From contig NZ_RCAA01000022.1 of NCBI RefSeq assembly GCF_003628475.1, positions 68,376 through 101,915 of the forward strand: a stretch of 33,540 bases of DNA, read 5' to 3'. The stretch's first letter is position 1, and the number at the start of each line of letters is the position of its first letter. The notes under the pieces are model-generated. The model saw only the letters and a list, made by a program, of their open reading frames with translations. It ran no database searches and was not told the origin of the DNA. Both the position numbers and the translations under genes were made by a program. This stretch comes from Enterobacter sp. R1(2018). GTDB lineage: Bacteria > Pseudomonadota > Gammaproteobacteria > Enterobacterales > Enterobacteriaceae. Shown piece by piece: positions 13,796 through 24,045 of the stretch.

Positions 13796-14378
13796 CTTTT
13801 CCTCGTCCATCACGCAATGCGTGAAAATTACTCAGTAGTTCATACGTTTCTACCAGCGGCAGTCCGACCACGGCATGGTAGCTGCCGTTAATCTTCCTGA
13901 CGAAACAGCCGCCCAGTCCTTGAATACCGTATGCCCCTGCTTTGTCCATGGGTTCACCGCTGGCAACGTAACCGGCGATATCCTGTTCTGATAAGCTTCG
14001 GAATGTCACTTCGGTCATCACCAGGCAGTCGAGCACCGACCGGCTGTCCGCCAGCGCAACCGCCGTCATCACCTGGTGCTGCTGTCCGGAGAGTAATCTT
14101 AGCATCTGCGCCGCATGTTCTTGATCGCGCGGCTTTTCCAGCACCTCACCATTGTAGATAACAATAGTGTCTGCGCCTAATACCGGTAAATCCTGCCCGG
14201 CCAGCGCCACGCCCGCCTGCGCTTTGTCCCGCGCCAGACGGCGAACGTACTGCTCCGCGCTTTCATGGCTCAGACGCTGCTCTTCCACGTCCGTCACGAT
14301 GCGTTCAAAGGCTACGCCCAGCTGGGTGAGAAGTTCCTGGCGACGCGGTGAACCAGAGGCAAGATATAAAGATGTCAT
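13785..14378 (-). CDS. yhdE: Maf family nucleotide pyrophosphatase (dTTP/UTP-specific YhdE)
   Basis: Cytoplasmic protein of 197 residues, the length of E. coli YhdE. Maf proteins hydrolyse non-standard or excess nucleoside triphosphates to monophosphate and pyrophosphate; the YhdE subgroup prefers dTTP, UTP and modified forms, and helps keep modified nucleotides out of nucleic acid. The signature [10 protein letters not shown] is at residues 8-17, and the catalytic-acid region LGADTIV is near residue 70, followed by EKPRD. The ATG at 14378 gives [13 protein letters not shown]; the 20 upstream codons overlap the end of mreD and are not conserved. It starts eight bases after the mreD stop and overlaps rng by 11 bases. 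Confidence 0.95.
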   Translation of the reverse strand: MTSLYLASGSPRRQELLTQLGVAFERIVTDVEEQRLSHESAEQYVRRLARDKAQAGVALAGQDLPVLGADTIVIYNGEVLEKPRDQEHAAQMLRLLSGQQHQVMTAVALADSRSVLDCLVMTEVTFRSLSEQDIAGYVASGEPMDKAGAYGIQGLGGCFVRKINGSYHAVVGLPLVETYELLSNFHALRDGRGKDDG

Positions 14379-14386
14379 GTTTACCC

Positions 14387-14875
14387 TTACTGCACGGCAA
14401 ATTGTTGGCGAATTTTTCGCATCAACAGGAAGATCCAAGGCCAGAGCACGCCGTTCACTACGCTACTCCAGAACACTTCCGGCCGGAAAGAGACGTTAAT
14501 CACCAAAAACTCCGACCAGAAAACAATGACGTCGGTGACCAGTGATAAAAGCATCACCACCAGTGCCTGTTGCCAGAGCGCGAGGTTGCGGAACAGCTGG
14601 AATTTTAATGCGGCCAGGTAGGCGACAATACTCAGTGACAGGGCGCGAACGCCCAGCGTGGAGCCACTTATCAGATCAAGTATGGCACCCATGACAAAAC
14701 CCGTGCCCACATTTACGCGATGGGGCAGCGCGAGGATCCAGTACAGCAGGAGCAACAATACCCAGTCCGGACGATAGACTTTCATGTCGTCCGGCCAGGG
14801 CATGACCTGCAGTAACAGGGCAACCAAAAATGACAGCCAGATAACCCAACGGCCCTGGCTACGATAACTCCCCAC
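14387..14875 (-). CDS. mreD: Rod shape-determining protein MreD
   Basis: Integral inner-membrane protein of 162 residues, as in E. coli, with about five to six membrane segments. It is part of the elongasome with MreB, MreC, RodA, RodZ and PBP2. The start is a GTG at 14875 that shares one base with the mreC stop (TAGTG), so translation is coupled to mreC. The beginning, [15 protein letters not shown], matches the family closely, which supports GTG as the true start despite the weak Shine-Dalgarno sequence. The C-terminus ends in RQQFAVQ, as in the family. Confidence 0.95.
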   Translation of the reverse strand: MGSYRSQGRWVIWLSFLVALLLQVMPWPDDMKVYRPDWVLLLLLYWILALPHRVNVGTGFVMGAILDLISGSTLGVRALSLSIVAYLAALKFQLFRNLALWQQALVVMLLSLVTDVIVFWSEFLVINVSFRPEVFWSSVVNGVLWPWIFLLMRKIRQQFAVQ

Positions 14876-15891
14876 TACTGCCCTCCCTGGGTACCAGTTG
14901 CGGGAGGATTCTCCACAGCAGGCGTGTGCGGCATACCGGTGGCTGGCGGCGGAACCGGCGCCGGCGGCCCGACTGAATCCGCCGGCGGCAGTACCTGCGG
15001 CATCATCTGCATCAGGCGTTCGTTAGCCACGCGGTGCACCTCATCAGGCGGCATCGGCGTTTTGCCTTCGCGATCGGCGCCCCACAGCAGCAGTAAATAA
15101 CGCAGGCGCTGCAGACCAGCGGTTGGGCGGGCCTGAATCACAGTGTAGGCGCGCTGAGTATCAAGCTTCACGGAAGACACGACGCCCACCGGATAACCTT
15201 CAGGGAAACGACCGCCCAGGCCGGAAGTGACAAGGACGTCGCCGACGCGGATATCCGTATTCGCCGGCAGATGCTCCAGCTGAAGATCGTCAGTACAGCC
15301 GTTGCCGGCGGCAATCACGCGAATATCGTTACGCAGCACCTGAATCGGCAGCGCATGGGTTGCATCGCAAATCAACAACACGCGGCTGGTGAGCTTCGCC
15401 ACGGCGATAACCTGCCCGACGACGCCTTTGTCGCTGATAATGGGCTGGCCTTCATAAACGCCGTTTACGCTGCCTTTATCAATCACTACCTGGTCGCTGT
15501 AGGGATCGTTTACCGTAGAGATGACCTGGGTCACCATCTTTTGCTCATCCTGTCGCAGCGGTGAGCCGAGCAATTCACGCAGGCGTGCGTTTTCCTGACG
15601 GTACTGGCCCATCATCAGTAATTCGCTGTTTTTCAGGATCAGCTCCTGACGCAACGCCCGGTTTTCAAGTTCAAGCTGGTCACGGGAGGCGAGCGTTTGC
15701 GACACGCTATCAAGCAGCTCACGGGGACCATTTGAAACAAAATAGAAAGGACTGACGGCAGTATCCATGTACGTTCGAATCTGGCTGAACGTACCGAGGC
15801 GGCTGTCGGCGATAATGACGCCAATCGCTACCAGCAACGCCAGGATCAGGCGAAACTGCAGCGACGGGCCACGGCTAAAAATGGGCTTCAT
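14875..15891 (-). CDS. mreC: Cell shape-determining protein MreC
   Basis: Bitopic membrane protein of 338 residues. One N-terminal membrane segment (about 12-30) is followed by a coiled coil (about 70-110, [20 protein letters not shown]) and the periplasmic beta-barrel domains. MreC links cytoplasmic MreB to PBP2 and RodA and activates lateral wall synthesis. The globular part matches the family closely, but the proline-rich C-terminal tail is shorter than in E. coli (367 residues in all, from memory). This difference lies in a variable, probably disordered tail, so the protein is expected to work. The gene follows mreB by 66 bases and overlaps mreD by one. Confidence 0.95.
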   Translation of the reverse strand: MKPIFSRGPSLQFRLILALLVAIGVIIADSRLGTFSQIRTYMDTAVSPFYFVSNGPRELLDSVSQTLASRDQLELENRALRQELILKNSELLMMGQYRQENARLRELLGSPLRQDEQKMVTQVISTVNDPYSDQVVIDKGSVNGVYEGQPIISDKGVVGQVIAVAKLTSRVLLICDATHALPIQVLRNDIRVIAAGNGCTDDLQLEHLPANTDIRVGDVLVTSGLGGRFPEGYPVGVVSSVKLDTQRAYTVIQARPTAGLQRLRYLLLLWGADREGKTPMPPDEVHRVANERLMQMMPQVLPPADSVGPPAPVPPPATGMPHTPAVENPPATGTQGGQ

Positions 15892-15913
15892 AGGCTATGC
15901 GTATTCCCAGGCC

Positions 15914-15943
15914 AACAAGAAAGGGGCAGTCAAAGACTCCCCC
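15914..15943 (-). terminator. Candidate attenuator between mreB and mreC
   Basis: Read on minus, GGGGGAGTC pairs with GACTGCCCC around a three-base loop with one G-G mismatch (15943-15923), then runs into TTTCTTGTT. The imperfect stem and interrupted T-run suggest partial termination, giving more mreB than mreCD message. Confidence 0.45.
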
Positions 15944-15957
15944 TTACCCGCGGCTGA

Positions 15958-17075
<1,118 letters not shown>

Positions 17076-17308
17076 GGCGCATAAATGTTCTGCAACGGTG
17101 AAAATTTGTGCAGTTTACTTCACCTGATACACCTGACAAACACTGGTTCGCAAACCGCTCGGGAAGTGAACAAACGCTGTAGGTTAAACGAACAGGCCTC
17201 AGTAGCAAACCAATACATTAAACGCTGCGACAATCTGACCGGCAGACGCACACGTCCCCATGAGATGCAGCGCGCGTTATTCTACGTGAAAACTTAATAA
17301 ACGGCAGG

Positions 17309-19249
17309 TTAAACCGAGTATCTTTGAGAATATTTTTTCACGTTACTGTCCAGCGGCGCTGAAGCGGCAAAAAAATCTCCCTGAGCGCCGCTTACCCCTT
17401 TTTCTACCAGCGTCTGCCATTCGCCACGCGTCCTGATCCCCGTGGCGAAAACCTGCGTTTGCGTGCCATTACAGGCCTCAACAAGGCTCTGTACAAATAA
17501 CTGGTTTTCGGTCCGCTTCTCGATATTTCTCACCAGCCCCGGATGGAGCTTGATAAGCTCGACATCCAGCGCTTTGATATAGGCTGTGCTAACGACGGTT
17601 AACCCTGCCTGCACAATAGCCACGCGCGAACCCAAAGCCTTTATTAAACGTATAACCGACTGTAAACGGCTGATGTGTTGACAAACATCTGCCTCCGCAA
17701 GTTCAAAAATAATTCGTTTCCGCAACGATTTTTCGCACTGCATTAACGTATCTCTGAGCCAGCGCTGGAAAGGCGCGCGGATCAGCGAGTCGACGGTAAT
17801 CTGAACGGCCAGCGTCTCTTCCGGCCAGAAGCCGAGCAGCGGAAGCGTGCGCGTTATCAGCTGGCGGTCATACTGCTCGAACAGCCCGAACTGTCTTACC
17901 ATCGGCATATACTCAGCCGAAAGCACCTCTTGTTCTCCATCAAAGATGCGGCACATGATTTCCCGATGATGGGTATAACCGTCGCGCATTACCGCCGGCT
18001 TTTGGTAGAAGCGTGGCCCGCCGCGCCGCAGTGCCTGTTCAATGAGCGTACGCCACTTAACGTTTCCGCGCCCCTTTTCAGGTAGCTTATCGTCATACAC
18101 CGACCAGCTATTGGCGCCCTGCAAAGAGGCATGGCGGGTCGCCACCTCAGCATTTTCCATTACCTGCTCTTTAGTCTGCCCGCTACGCCATGCGCAAATG
18201 CCGATATGCAGCATATCGCTGCTGTCCAACATGCGGGTCGGAGGCAGGGTATCTATGGCCGTCAGAAGCTGGCTGGCGATGCCGTCGGCTTCTTTTAACG
18301 TGCGATGGGGCAGCAGGACGGCGAAATCGCTGCGGAAGTAGCGCGCCAGCAGCGCGCCGGGATAGCGCATCACGAAGGTCGACAGCATATTAATCAGCGT
18401 AAAGAGATACTCTTCGGTGGCCGGACGGCCCCAGGTGTCATGCAGGGTGTCAAAATCCGGCAGGCGAATAATCATGACGACGCCGTAGGCGCCCACCTGC
18501 TCCTGGTCCTCAAGCAGCGTCGCCAGCTGATTGTCGAAAAACAGACGGTTGTTCAGGCCGGTTTTGGCATCCTGGGCGGCGAAAGCGCGTATCAGCGTAT
18601 CCATTCTGCTGCGCTGTTCGCTCGCATTTTGTAAATCAGAAAGCAGCACATCAAGCGCGCTGCTGGCGCGGGTTGGCCACTCAAGCACCGATCCTCTCAC
18701 TTCTGAACTACGCTCGCCGTTAAGGATCCGCGTTGCGCGCCTTTCCAGCAGCTCCTGTCCCGCCAGCTGCTTTTTCATCCAGCGAATGGCGAAAAACAGC
18801 ACTACGATCATAAAGCCGACGGCGAGCGTAAGCGGCACGGTGTTAAACAGGGAATTATAGTAATTGGACACCGGATCGCGGAAGGTCAGGCTGACGAACA
18901 TTCCGGGGTGCTTCATTAATTCAACCGTCACGCTGCGGTAGCCATATTGGTTGCCGGCCGGGTTATAAACCTGTTTCAGCGCATGTTCATACACCACTTT
19001 GTCGCCCAGACTGAGATGAATTTCCGTGATATCGACAGGAACCATCACCTCATTGAGGCGGGCAAGCAAAATTTGCGGGGAAGAGGTGACCAGTTCGTTA
19101 TCAATAATGGTGGCAACGGCCAGCACCCGGTGGTTAACTTTTTCATGCGCTGCGTTAAAAAAGCTCAGCGAACAGCCGACCAGCGTGGCGAAGATCGCAA
19201 GGCCAGTCAGTAAGGTCATGAAAGCTGAAAGTTTCGTCGTTAATCGCAT
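17309..19249 (-). CDS. csrD: RNase E specificity factor CsrD
   Basis: Membrane protein of 646 residues, as in E. coli. It steers the small RNAs CsrB and CsrC to RNase E and so controls free CsrA. The order is: membrane segment 1 (about 8-30), periplasmic loop, membrane segment 2 (about 135-160), HAMP-like coiled coil, a degenerate GGDEF domain and a degenerate EAL domain. The GGDEF motif reads FRSDF and the EAL motif reads EIM, so neither c-di-GMP synthesis nor hydrolysis is expected. The ATG at 19249 gives the family N-terminus MRLTTKLSAF; about 60 upstream in-frame codons are non-conserved and overlap the predicted promoter. The gene is divergent from msrP. Confidence 0.95.
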   Translation of the reverse strand: MRLTTKLSAFMTLLTGLAIFATLVGCSLSFFNAAHEKVNHRVLAVATIIDNELVTSSPQILLARLNEVMVPVDITEIHLSLGDKVVYEHALKQVYNPAGNQYGYRSVTVELMKHPGMFVSLTFRDPVSNYYNSLFNTVPLTLAVGFMIVVLFFAIRWMKKQLAGQELLERRATRILNGERSSEVRGSVLEWPTRASSALDVLLSDLQNASEQRSRMDTLIRAFAAQDAKTGLNNRLFFDNQLATLLEDQEQVGAYGVVMIIRLPDFDTLHDTWGRPATEEYLFTLINMLSTFVMRYPGALLARYFRSDFAVLLPHRTLKEADGIASQLLTAIDTLPPTRMLDSSDMLHIGICAWRSGQTKEQVMENAEVATRHASLQGANSWSVYDDKLPEKGRGNVKWRTLIEQALRRGGPRFYQKPAVMRDGYTHHREIMCRIFDGEQEVLSAEYMPMVRQFGLFEQYDRQLITRTLPLLGFWPEETLAVQITVDSLIRAPFQRWLRDTLMQCEKSLRKRIIFELAEADVCQHISRLQSVIRLIKALGSRVAIVQAGLTVVSTAYIKALDVELIKLHPGLVRNIEKRTENQLFVQSLVEACNGTQTQVFATGIRTRGEWQTLVEKGVSGAQGDFFAASAPLDSNVKKYSQRYSV

Positions 19250-19310
19250 CCTTGAGTTAACTCCGTATGATGAAATTTGTCGCCTTAAGCCGGGCCAGGA
19301 TTGACGCGGC

Positions 19311-19339
19311 ATTACATAGCAAAAGGCTTTGCCTGGCAA
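19311..19339 (-). promoter_or_regulatory. Candidate csrD promoter
   Basis: On minus, TTGCCA (19339-19334), an exact 17-base spacer and TGTAAT (19316-19311) each match five of six sigma-70 positions. The start would lie near 19304, a leader of about 55 bases. This supports the start of csrD at 19249. Confidence 0.55.
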
Positions 19340-19540
19340 ATACCCACAGGCGAAATATCGCCTTTTATTGCGAAAAAGGGACACGACGCACCAGTTAGCG
19401 AGTATAGCCCTCCGCGCGTTTTTTCCCATCGCCGTCCCGTGCAGGACGGGAAGCGGACTTAATTTTCAATTTTTCGTGACATATTCGCCGGGAAGCCACT
19501 TCTCCGTCATGCTTAGGTAAAAGCACTACCGGAGACTGCC

Positions 19541-20545
19541 ATGAAGAAAGTTACCGATCTGACCGAAGCGGACGTTACACCAGAAACCGTTTTTTTGCTC
19601 AAGCGCCGCCAGATAATTAAAGCTCTGGGGATCGGCGCAGCGGCGCTGTCCCTTCCGCATGCGGCCGACGCGGACGTCCTTTCGTGGTTTAAAGGAAACG
19701 ACCGGCCGCCGGCGCCGTCGGGTAAACCTCTGCAGTTCAGCAAACCCGCCCAGTGGCAGGCAAAGCTGTCCCTGACGCCGGAAGATAAGGTTACCGGCTA
19801 CAATAACTTCTACGAGTTCGGACTGGATAAAGCCGATCCGGCCGCCAACGCGGGCAGCCTGAAAACCGATCCCTGGCAGGTGAAAATCAGCGGCGAGGTC
19901 GCAAAGCCGCTGACGCTCGATCTGGATGACTTATATAAGCGCTTTCCGCTGGAAGAACGCATCTACCGTATGCGTTGTGTAGAGGCCTGGTCGATGGTGG
20001 TGCCGTGGATTGGCTTTCCCCTCAGCAAGCTGCTGGCGCTTGTGGAACCCACCAGCAACGCGAAGTATGTCGCCTTTGAAACGCTCTATGCTCCTGAACA
20101 AATGCCGGGCCAGAAGGATCGCTTTATCGGCGGCGGCCTGAAATACCCTTATGTAGAAGGCCTGCGCCTCGATGAGGCTATGCATCCGCTGACGATGCTG
20201 ACGGTGGGCGTCTACGGAAAAGCGCTGCCGCCGCAAAATGGCGCGCCGATCCGCCTCACCGTGCCCTGGAAATATGGCTTTAAGGGTATTAAGTCTATCG
20301 TCAGTATCAAACTGGTTCGCGACCTGCCGCCAACGACATGGAATATGGCCGCGCCGGACGAATACGGCTTTTATGCCAACGTGAACCCACACGTCGATCA
20401 TCCCCGCTGGTCGCAGGCGACGGAAAGATTTATCGGCTCCGGCGGCGTGCTGGATGTAAAACGCCAGCCGACGCTGCTGTTCAACGGTTATGCCGAACAG
20501 GTCGCCTCTTTATATCGCGGACTGAATCTTAAGGAGAATTTTTGA
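19541..20545 (+). CDS. msrP: Protein-methionine-sulfoxide reductase catalytic subunit MsrP (YedY)
   Basis: Periplasmic molybdoenzyme of 334 residues, identical in length to E. coli MsrP. It reduces methionine sulfoxide in oxidised envelope proteins, taking electrons from MsrQ. A Tat signal with the twin arginine in [10 protein letters not shown] (Arg22-Arg23) is followed by a hydrophobic stretch and AADA. The sulfite-oxidase-type domain carries the molybdopterin-ligand cysteine in RMRCVEAW (Cys146). GGAG eight bases before the ATG supports the start. The stop codon is directly followed by the GTG of msrQ. In E. coli K-12 msrPQ lie elsewhere, next to the HOCl-sensing hprSR genes; here no such regulator is adjacent. 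Confidence 0.96.
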   Translation: MKKVTDLTEADVTPETVFLLKRRQIIKALGIGAAALSLPHAADADVLSWFKGNDRPPAPSGKPLQFSKPAQWQAKLSLTPEDKVTGYNNFYEFGLDKADPAANAGSLKTDPWQVKISGEVAKPLTLDLDDLYKRFPLEERIYRMRCVEAWSMVVPWIGFPLSKLLALVEPTSNAKYVAFETLYAPEQMPGQKDRFIGGGLKYPYVEGLRLDEAMHPLTMLTVGVYGKALPPQNGAPIRLTVPWKYGFKGIKSIVSIKLVRDLPPTTWNMAAPDEYGFYANVNPHVDHPRWSQATERFIGSGGVLDVKRQPTLLFNGYAEQVASLYRGLNLKENF

Positions 20546-21145
20546 GTGAGGCTCACAGCGAAACAAATCACCTGGCTAAAAGTCATTTTACATCTCGCGG
20601 CGTTTTTACCTTTTATATGGCTGTTCTATGCCGCAAGCCAGGGGCTGTTCAGCGCGGATCCCGCGAAAGATATTCAGCACTTTACCGGCAGAATGGCGCT
20701 GAAATTATTGCTGGCGACGCTGTTGGTAACGCCTCTTGCCCGCTACGCTAAGCAGCCCCTGCTGATTCGTACTCGTCGGCTGCTGGGCCTGTGGTGCTTT
20801 GCCTGGGCGACGCTGCATCTGGTCAGCTACTCGTTGCTTGAATTAGGGATCGATAACCTGCGCCTGCTCGGCCAGGAGTTGGTGACGCGCCCTTATCTGT
20901 CGCTGGGCATCATCAGCTGGCTGGTGCTGCTGGCCCTGGCGGCGACGTCCACGCAAAAAGCACAGCGCAAGCTCGGCTCTCGCTGGCAAAAACTGCATAA
21001 TTTCGTCTATCTGGCCGCCATCCTTGCGCCGATTCACTATCTCTGGTCGGTAAAGATTATCTCTCCGCAACCCTTGCTTTATGCGCTGGGTGCCTTCATC
21101 CTCCTCGCTCTGCGCTATAAAAAATTCCGCCAGTGGTGGCGGTAA
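20546..21145 (+). CDS. msrQ: Heme-binding membrane subunit MsrQ (YedZ)
   Basis: Integral membrane b-type cytochrome of 199 residues (E. coli 211; this copy has a shorter C-terminal tail) with about six membrane helices of the ferric reductase-like family. It passes electrons from the quinone pool or flavin to MsrP. Heme-ligand histidines are probably among HL in [10 protein letters not shown], the LHNFVYL segment and IHYLWSVK. The start is a GTG immediately after the msrP stop, with AAGGAG nine bases upstream, and it gives the conserved [12 protein letters not shown]. Translation is therefore coupled to msrP. Confidence 0.95.
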   Translation: MRLTAKQITWLKVILHLAAFLPFIWLFYAASQGLFSADPAKDIQHFTGRMALKLLLATLLVTPLARYAKQPLLIRTRRLLGLWCFAWATLHLVSYSLLELGIDNLRLLGQELVTRPYLSLGIISWLVLLALAATSTQKAQRKLGSRWQKLHNFVYLAAILAPIHYLWSVKIISPQPLLYALGAFILLALRYKKFRQWWR

Positions 21146-21243
21146 TTCTGAAAATGTGAACCGTGCCGCACTAAAATCCCTCTGCCAGCGGGCCTTCAAA
21201 GCGATATGGGTTGATCATCTTCCCTGATAAGACCAGTATTTAG

Positions 21244-21271
21244 CTGCCAAATGCTACGAAATCGTTATAAT
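21244..21271 (+). promoter_or_regulatory. Candidate promoter for aroQ-accBC
   Basis: CTGCCA (21244-21249), a 16-base spacer and a perfect TATAAT (21266-21271) predict a start near 21278, giving a leader of about 100 bases to aroQ. A second -10-like TATATT occurs at 21337-21342. In E. coli accBC is autoregulated by AccB from a distant upstream promoter. Confidence 0.5.
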
Positions 21272-21380
21272 GTGCGACTTTGGTTTTTCCGAGGGGCTAT
21301 TTTCAGGCTCTGAAGGTGACAACCGGGCAACTTAGGTATATTTTGTAAAATGCCTACAAATTGCGGGAGATGGCAGCACG

Positions 21381-21833
21381 ATGTCGGGTAAATTTCACAT
21401 TTTGCTTTTGAACGGTCCAAATCTGAACATGCTGGGAACACGCGAGCCGGATAAGTACGGCAGCCAGACTCTGGCACAGATTGTCAACACGCTAGAAGAC
21501 GAAGCGAAAACCCTCAATGTGTCGCTCAGCCACCTGCAGTCGAATGCGGAATATGCGCTAATCGATCGAATTCATCAGGCTAAAGACAACGTGGACTTTA
21601 TCCTGATCAATCCGGCCGCGTTTACGCATACAAGCGTTGCTCTGCGTGATGCCCTGCTGGCGGTGGATATCCCATTTATCGAGATTCACCTTAGCAACGT
21701 GCATGCGCGCGAACCGTTCCGCCATCATTCATATCTTTCTGATAAAGCTGTCGGCGTTATCTGCGGATTAGGCGCTGACGGTTATTTATTTGCACTACAG
21801 ACGGCGGTAAAACGCCTGTCAAAATCCATCTAA
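21381..21833 (+). CDS. aroQ: Type II 3-dehydroquinate dehydratase
   Basis: Cytoplasmic enzyme of 150 residues that converts 3-dehydroquinate to 3-dehydroshikimate in the shikimate pathway; it forms dodecamers. Motifs are [16 protein letters not shown] (residues 8-23), the catalytic Tyr26 in KYGS, the Asn77 region [12 protein letters not shown], and the catalytic His103 in [14 protein letters not shown]. It is unrelated to the type I enzyme AroD, which E. coli K-12 uses alone. GGAG lies 12 bases ahead of the ATG, rather far, but the N-terminus fits the family. It is 21 bases upstream of accB and probably shares its transcript. Whether aroD also exists in this genome cannot be seen here. Confidence 0.96.
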   Translation: MSGKFHILLLNGPNLNMLGTREPDKYGSQTLAQIVNTLEDEAKTLNVSLSHLQSNAEYALIDRIHQAKDNVDFILINPAAFTHTSVALRDALLAVDIPFIEIHLSNVHAREPFRHHSYLSDKAVGVICGLGADGYLFALQTAVKRLSKSI

Positions 21834-21854
21834 ACAAGAGTACGGAACCCACTC

Positions 21855-22334
21855 ATGGATATTCGTAAGATTAAAAAACTGATCGAGCTGGTTGAAGAAT
21901 CAGGCATCGCTGAACTGGAAATTTCTGAAGGCGAAGAGTCTGTACGCATCAGTCGCTCACCGGCAAACAATGGTTTCCCGATGATGCAGCAGGCTTACGC
22001 CGCGCCAATGTACCAGCCACAGCCGCAACCAGGCCTGTCTAACGCCGTTGCGCCTGCCGCAACGCCGGTAATGGAAGCGCCAGCGGCTGCTGAAGTCAGT
22101 GGTCACATCGTACGTTCCCCGATGGTCGGTACTTTCTACCGCACCCCAAGCCCGGATGCGAAAGCGTTCGTTGAAGTTGGCCAGAAAGTTAACGTTGGCG
22201 ACACCCTGTGCATCGTTGAAGCAATGAAAATGATGAACCAGATTGAAGCTGACAAAGCCGGCGTGGTGAAAGCCATCCTGCTTGAAAACGGTCAACCGGT
22301 AGAATATGACGAGCCGCTGGTCGTCATCGAGTAA
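21855..22334 (+). CDS. accB: Biotin carboxyl carrier protein of acetyl-CoA carboxylase
   Basis: Protein of 159 residues (E. coli 156). It carries the biotin that shuttles CO2 between AccC and AccAD in the first step of fatty-acid synthesis. An N-terminal domain (about 1-35) is joined by a Pro/Ala/Gln-rich flexible linker (about 36-80) to the biotinyl domain. The biotinylated lysine is Lys125 in VEAMKMMNQ. The protruding thumb, TPSPDAKAF, is present as in enteric BCCPs. The slight extra length is in the linker. AccC begins 10 bases after the stop, and the two genes are co-transcribed. In E. coli the N-terminal domain also represses its own operon. Confidence 0.97.
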   Translation: MDIRKIKKLIELVEESGIAELEISEGEESVRISRSPANNGFPMMQQAYAAPMYQPQPQPGLSNAVAPAATPVMEAPAAAEVSGHIVRSPMVGTFYRTPSPDAKAFVEVGQKVNVGDTLCIVEAMKMMNQIEADKAGVVKAILLENGQPVEYDEPLVVIE

Positions 22335-22344
22335 CGAGGCGAAC

Positions 22345-23691
22345 ATGCTGGATAAAATTGTTATCGCTAACCGTGGCGAGATTGCTCTGCGAATTCTTCG
22401 TGCCTGTAAAGAACTGGGTATCAAGACCGTCGCCGTGCACTCAAGCGCGGACCGCGACTTAAAACACGTACTGCTGGCGGATGAGACGGTCTGTATCGGC
22501 CCGGCTCCGTCCGTAAAAAGCTATCTGAATATCCCGGCGATCATCTCCGCCGCCGAAATTACCGGCGCGGTAGCGATTCACCCGGGCTACGGCTTCCTGT
22601 CTGAAAACGCCAACTTTGCCGAGCAGGTTGAGCGTTCAGGCTTTATTTTCATCGGCCCGCGTGCCGAAACTATTCGCCTGATGGGCGACAAAGTTTCTGC
22701 TATCAACGCCATGAAAAAAGCCGGCGTGCCTTGCGTACCAGGCTCCGACGGCCCGCTGAATGACGATATGGATAAAAACCGCGCCCATGCGAAACGCATC
22801 GGCTATCCGGTGATTATCAAAGCGTCCGGCGGCGGCGGCGGTCGCGGTATGCGCGTGGTGCGCAGCGATGCGGAACTGGAACAATCCATTAATATGACCC
22901 GTGCGGAAGCGAAAGCGGCTTTCAACAACGACATGGTCTATATGGAGAAGTACCTTGAAAACCCACGCCATATCGAAATTCAGGTACTGGCAGACGGTCA
23001 GGGTAACGCCATCTATCTGGCAGAGCGCGACTGCTCAATGCAGCGTCGTCACCAGAAGGTTGTTGAAGAAGCGCCGGCGCCGGGTATCACCCCTGAACTG
23101 CGTCGCTTCATCGGCGAGCGCTGTGCAAAAGCCTGTGTCGATATCAACTATCGCGGGGCGGGCACCTTCGAGTTCCTGTTCGAAAACGGCGAGTTCTATT
23201 TCATCGAAATGAACACCCGTATTCAGGTTGAGCATCCGGTAACCGAAATGATCACCGGCGTTGACCTGATTAAAGAACAGCTGCGCATTGCCGCCGGTCA
23301 GCCGCTGTCAATCAAGCAGGATGAAGTTCACGTTAAAGGCCACGCGGTAGAATGCCGTATTAACGCCGAAGACCCGAACACCTTCCTGCCGAGCCCGGGT
23401 AAAATTACCCGCTTCCACGCGCCGGGCGGTTTTGGCGTGCGTTGGGAATCGCATATTTACGCCGGTTATACAGTGCCGCCGTACTACGATTCCATGATTG
23501 GCAAGCTGATCTGCTACGGCGAAACCCGTGAAGTGGCGATTGCCCGTATGAAGAACGCCCTGGCAGAGCTCATCATCGACGGTATTAAAACCAACGTTGA
23601 GCTGCAGACCCGCATCATGAACGACGAACATTTCCAGCATGGTGGCACCAACATCCACTATCTGGAGAAAAAACTGGGTCTTCAGGACTAA
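22345..23691 (+). CDS. accC: Biotin carboxylase subunit of acetyl-CoA carboxylase
   Basis: ATP-grasp enzyme of 448 residues (E. coli 449; one residue shorter at the end). It carboxylates the biotin on AccB using ATP and bicarbonate. Features in order are the N-terminal domain [13 protein letters not shown], the ATP-binding glycine loop [10 protein letters not shown] (about residue 160), and the active-site segment [16 protein letters not shown], which holds the catalytic glutamate and arginine. The ATG at 22345 has GAGG six bases upstream and starts the conserved [12 protein letters not shown]; in-frame codons further upstream lie inside accB. A strong terminator follows at 23712-23742. Confidence 0.97.
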   Translation: MLDKIVIANRGEIALRILRACKELGIKTVAVHSSADRDLKHVLLADETVCIGPAPSVKSYLNIPAIISAAEITGAVAIHPGYGFLSENANFAEQVERSGFIFIGPRAETIRLMGDKVSAINAMKKAGVPCVPGSDGPLNDDMDKNRAHAKRIGYPVIIKASGGGGGRGMRVVRSDAELEQSINMTRAEAKAAFNNDMVYMEKYLENPRHIEIQVLADGQGNAIYLAERDCSMQRRHQKVVEEAPAPGITPELRRFIGERCAKACVDINYRGAGTFEFLFENGEFYFIEMNTRIQVEHPVTEMITGVDLIKEQLRIAAGQPLSIKQDEVHVKGHAVECRINAEDPNTFLPSPGKITRFHAPGGFGVRWESHIYAGYTVPPYYDSMIGKLICYGETREVAIARMKNALAELIIDGIKTNVELQTRIMNDEHFQHGGTNIHYLEKKLGLQD

Positions 23692-23711
23692 GTTTTTCCA
23701 CCACGTCGCTA

Positions 23712-23742
23712 AAAAGGCCGCTCCCGCGGCCTTTTCTTTTTT
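23712..23742 (+). terminator. Rho-independent terminator after accC
   Basis: AAAAGGCCGC (23712-23721) pairs with GCGGCCTTTT (23726-23735) around the loop TCCC, followed by a further T-rich run. It closes the aroQ-accBC transcript. Confidence 0.92.
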
Positions 23743-23802
23743 GATCCCCCACCCGCAGCTATGCGTTACAATCGCCGCTTTCCGCGAACTCAAGGGATAA
23801 CA

Positions 23803-24045
23803 ATGGACACGCGTTTTGTTCAGGCCCATAAAGAAGCGCGCTGGGCGCTGTGGCTAACCCTGGCCTATCTCGCAGCTTGGTTAGTGGCTGCTTACTTACC
23901 TGGTGATGAGATCGGCCCGACCGGTCTGCCGCACTGGTTTGAACTGGCCTGCCTGCTGGTGCCCGTAATCTTTATCGGGCTGTGCTGGATGATGGTAAAG
24001 CTTATTTTCCGTGACATCCCTCTGGAGGATGATCATGCAGCTTGA
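23803..24045 (+). CDS. yhdT: Small membrane protein YhdT (DUF997)
   Basis: Inner-membrane protein of 80 residues, the length of E. coli YhdT, with two hydrophobic segments (about residues 14-36 and 47-70) and the conserved end RDIPLEDD. The function is unknown, but the gene nearly always precedes panF. The ATG at 23803 follows AAGGGATAACA and gives the family N-terminus MDTRFVQAHKEARWAL. Its end overlaps the panF start by 11 bases, implying coupled translation and perhaps a shared role in pantothenate uptake. A TACAAT at 23767-23772 may be the -10 box, but the only -35-like TTGATC is 20 bases away. Confidence 0.92.
   Translation: MDTRFVQAHKEARWALWLTLAYLAAWLVAAYLPGDEIGPTGLPHWFELACLLVPVIFIGLCWMMVKLIFRDIPLEDDHAA

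Noticed and set aside
19349-19366. Small hairpin GGCGA/TCGCC followed by TTTTATT
   Set aside because: The stem is only five pairs and there is no upstream plus-strand transcript to end; it lies upstream of the predicted csrD promoter.
19432-19449. Hairpin CCGTCC/GGACGG between csrD and msrP as a terminator
   Set aside because: No T-run follows on either strand and no gene ends there; it lies upstream of both divergent genes.
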